Assembly: GCA_943913335.1 (NCBI GenBank)
Contig: CALTXS010000092.1
Coordinates: 1 to 5,217, forward strand
Direction of reading: 5' to 3'
Origin: an uncultured Lysobacter sp.
GTDB taxonomy: Bacteria > Pseudomonadota > Gammaproteobacteria > Xanthomonadales > Xanthomonadaceae
Length of the DNA stretch: 5,217 nucleotides
A program made the position numbers and the translations under genes. Positions 4,874 to 5,217 of the stretch are shown here, in pieces (positions within the stretch are counted from its first letter, which is position 1; the number at the start of each line of letters is the position of its first letter). Under the pieces are notes generated by a model. It ran no database searches, was not told where the DNA came from, and was given only the letters and a program-made list of their open reading frames with translations.

Positions 4874-5217
4874 AGCCGCGGCGCGGCGGCGCCAGCTACG
4901 GGCACGCGTCAGCATGCCCTCGTTGCGATGTCCCAAGTCATCGAGGATCGCGTAGATGGTGGGCAGGAACAGCAGACTCACCAAGGTCGAGAACGACAGA
5001 CCGCCGGCGATAGCACGCGCCATCACAAAGTACTCAATCCCGTTGCCGTTGCCGCCACCGCGTTCAATGGACAGCGGCACCATGGCCAGAATCGCCGTAC
5101 CCATGGTCATCAGAATCGGGCGCAGACGTTCCTTTGAGCCTTCGACCAATGCATCGGTCCGATTCATGCCGCTCCGGCGCAGATTGTTGATGTGCTCAAT
5201 CATGACGATGCCGTTGT
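4850..5217 (-). CDS. RND-superfamily efflux permease, C-terminal fragment (cut by window edge)
   Basis: The minus-strand frame is open at the right edge and ends with TAG at 4850-4852, giving the last 121 residues of a large inner-membrane transporter. It reads NGIVMIEHINNLRRSGM, then RLRPILMTMGTAILAMVPLSI and ARAIAGGLSFSTLVSLLFLPTIYAILDDLG. This is the usual C-terminal transmembrane region of RND pumps of the AcrB/HAE and heavy-metal type, with the conserved RLRPILMT loop before the last helices. Such proteins use the proton gradient to export drugs, metals or other compounds, with a periplasmic adaptor and outer-membrane channel. The substrate cannot be told from this piece, so no gene symbol is given. 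The tail is basic and then alanine-rich (RSWRRRAAASAAAAGS). Most of the gene, its start and any adaptor genes are outside the window. Its 3' end overlaps the convergent XRE gene by 24 bases. Confidence 0.93.
   Translation of the reverse strand, partial: NGIVMIEHINNLRRSGMNRTDALVEGSKERLRPILMTMGTAILAMVPLSIERGGGNGNGIEYFVMARAIAGGLSFSTLVSLLFLPTIYAILDDLGHRNEGMLTRARSWRRRAAASAAAAGS

Overview
The window looks like ordinary chromosomal DNA from a GC-rich gammaproteobacterium, most likely of the Xanthomonadales/Lysobacterales (Xanthomonas, Lysobacter or Rhodanobacter relatives). The pointers are the N-terminus of ribosomal protein S1 (begins MTESFAELFEQSQQF), the 41-residue cysteine-poor form of ribosomal protein L36, and the aguA-aguB pair for making putrescine from agmatine. 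No database was searched, so this placement rests on recalled family features only.

Layout. Bases 1-70 (minus) hold the first 23 codons of rpsA, running off the left edge. Bases 71-199 are the cmk-rpsA gap with the rpsA leader. Bases 200-874 (minus) are cmk, cytidylate kinase. Bases 875-1022 form a divergent control region, with one candidate promoter firing left into cmk and one firing right into rpmJ. rpmJ (1023-1148, plus) encodes L36 and is closed by a strong intrinsic terminator at 1183-1208. A tightly packed plus-strand operon follows: aguA (1260-2312), aguB (2309-3196, 4-base overlap) and a TraB/PrgY-family membrane protein gene (3189-4388, 8-base overlap, GTG start). A 107-base gap contains a perfect 22-base palindrome at 4396-4417. 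It is followed by a small XRE-type helix-turn-helix regulator gene (4496-4873, plus). That gene runs 24 bases into the 3' end of a convergent RND efflux permease gene (4850-5217, minus), which leaves the window at the right edge.

How the genes work together. cmk and rpsA form the conserved nucleotide-kinase/ribosomal-protein pair, and rpmJ is a further translation gene read divergently. AguA and AguB catalyse the two consecutive steps agmatine -> N-carbamoylputrescine -> putrescine. The overlapping TraB-family gene is probably co-transcribed and translationally coupled with them, but its role is unknown. The XRE regulator may control itself through the palindrome, or the RND pump gene next door; neither can be proved from sequence.

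I found no RNA genes, CRISPR arrays, insertion sequences, phage genes or defence systems, and no clear new biological system. The observations most worth following up are the palindrome upstream of the XRE gene, the polyamine/TraB operon, the closely packed divergent cmk/rpmJ promoters with a possible leaderless cmk mRNA, and a stem-loop at the predicted 5' end of the rpmJ transcript.
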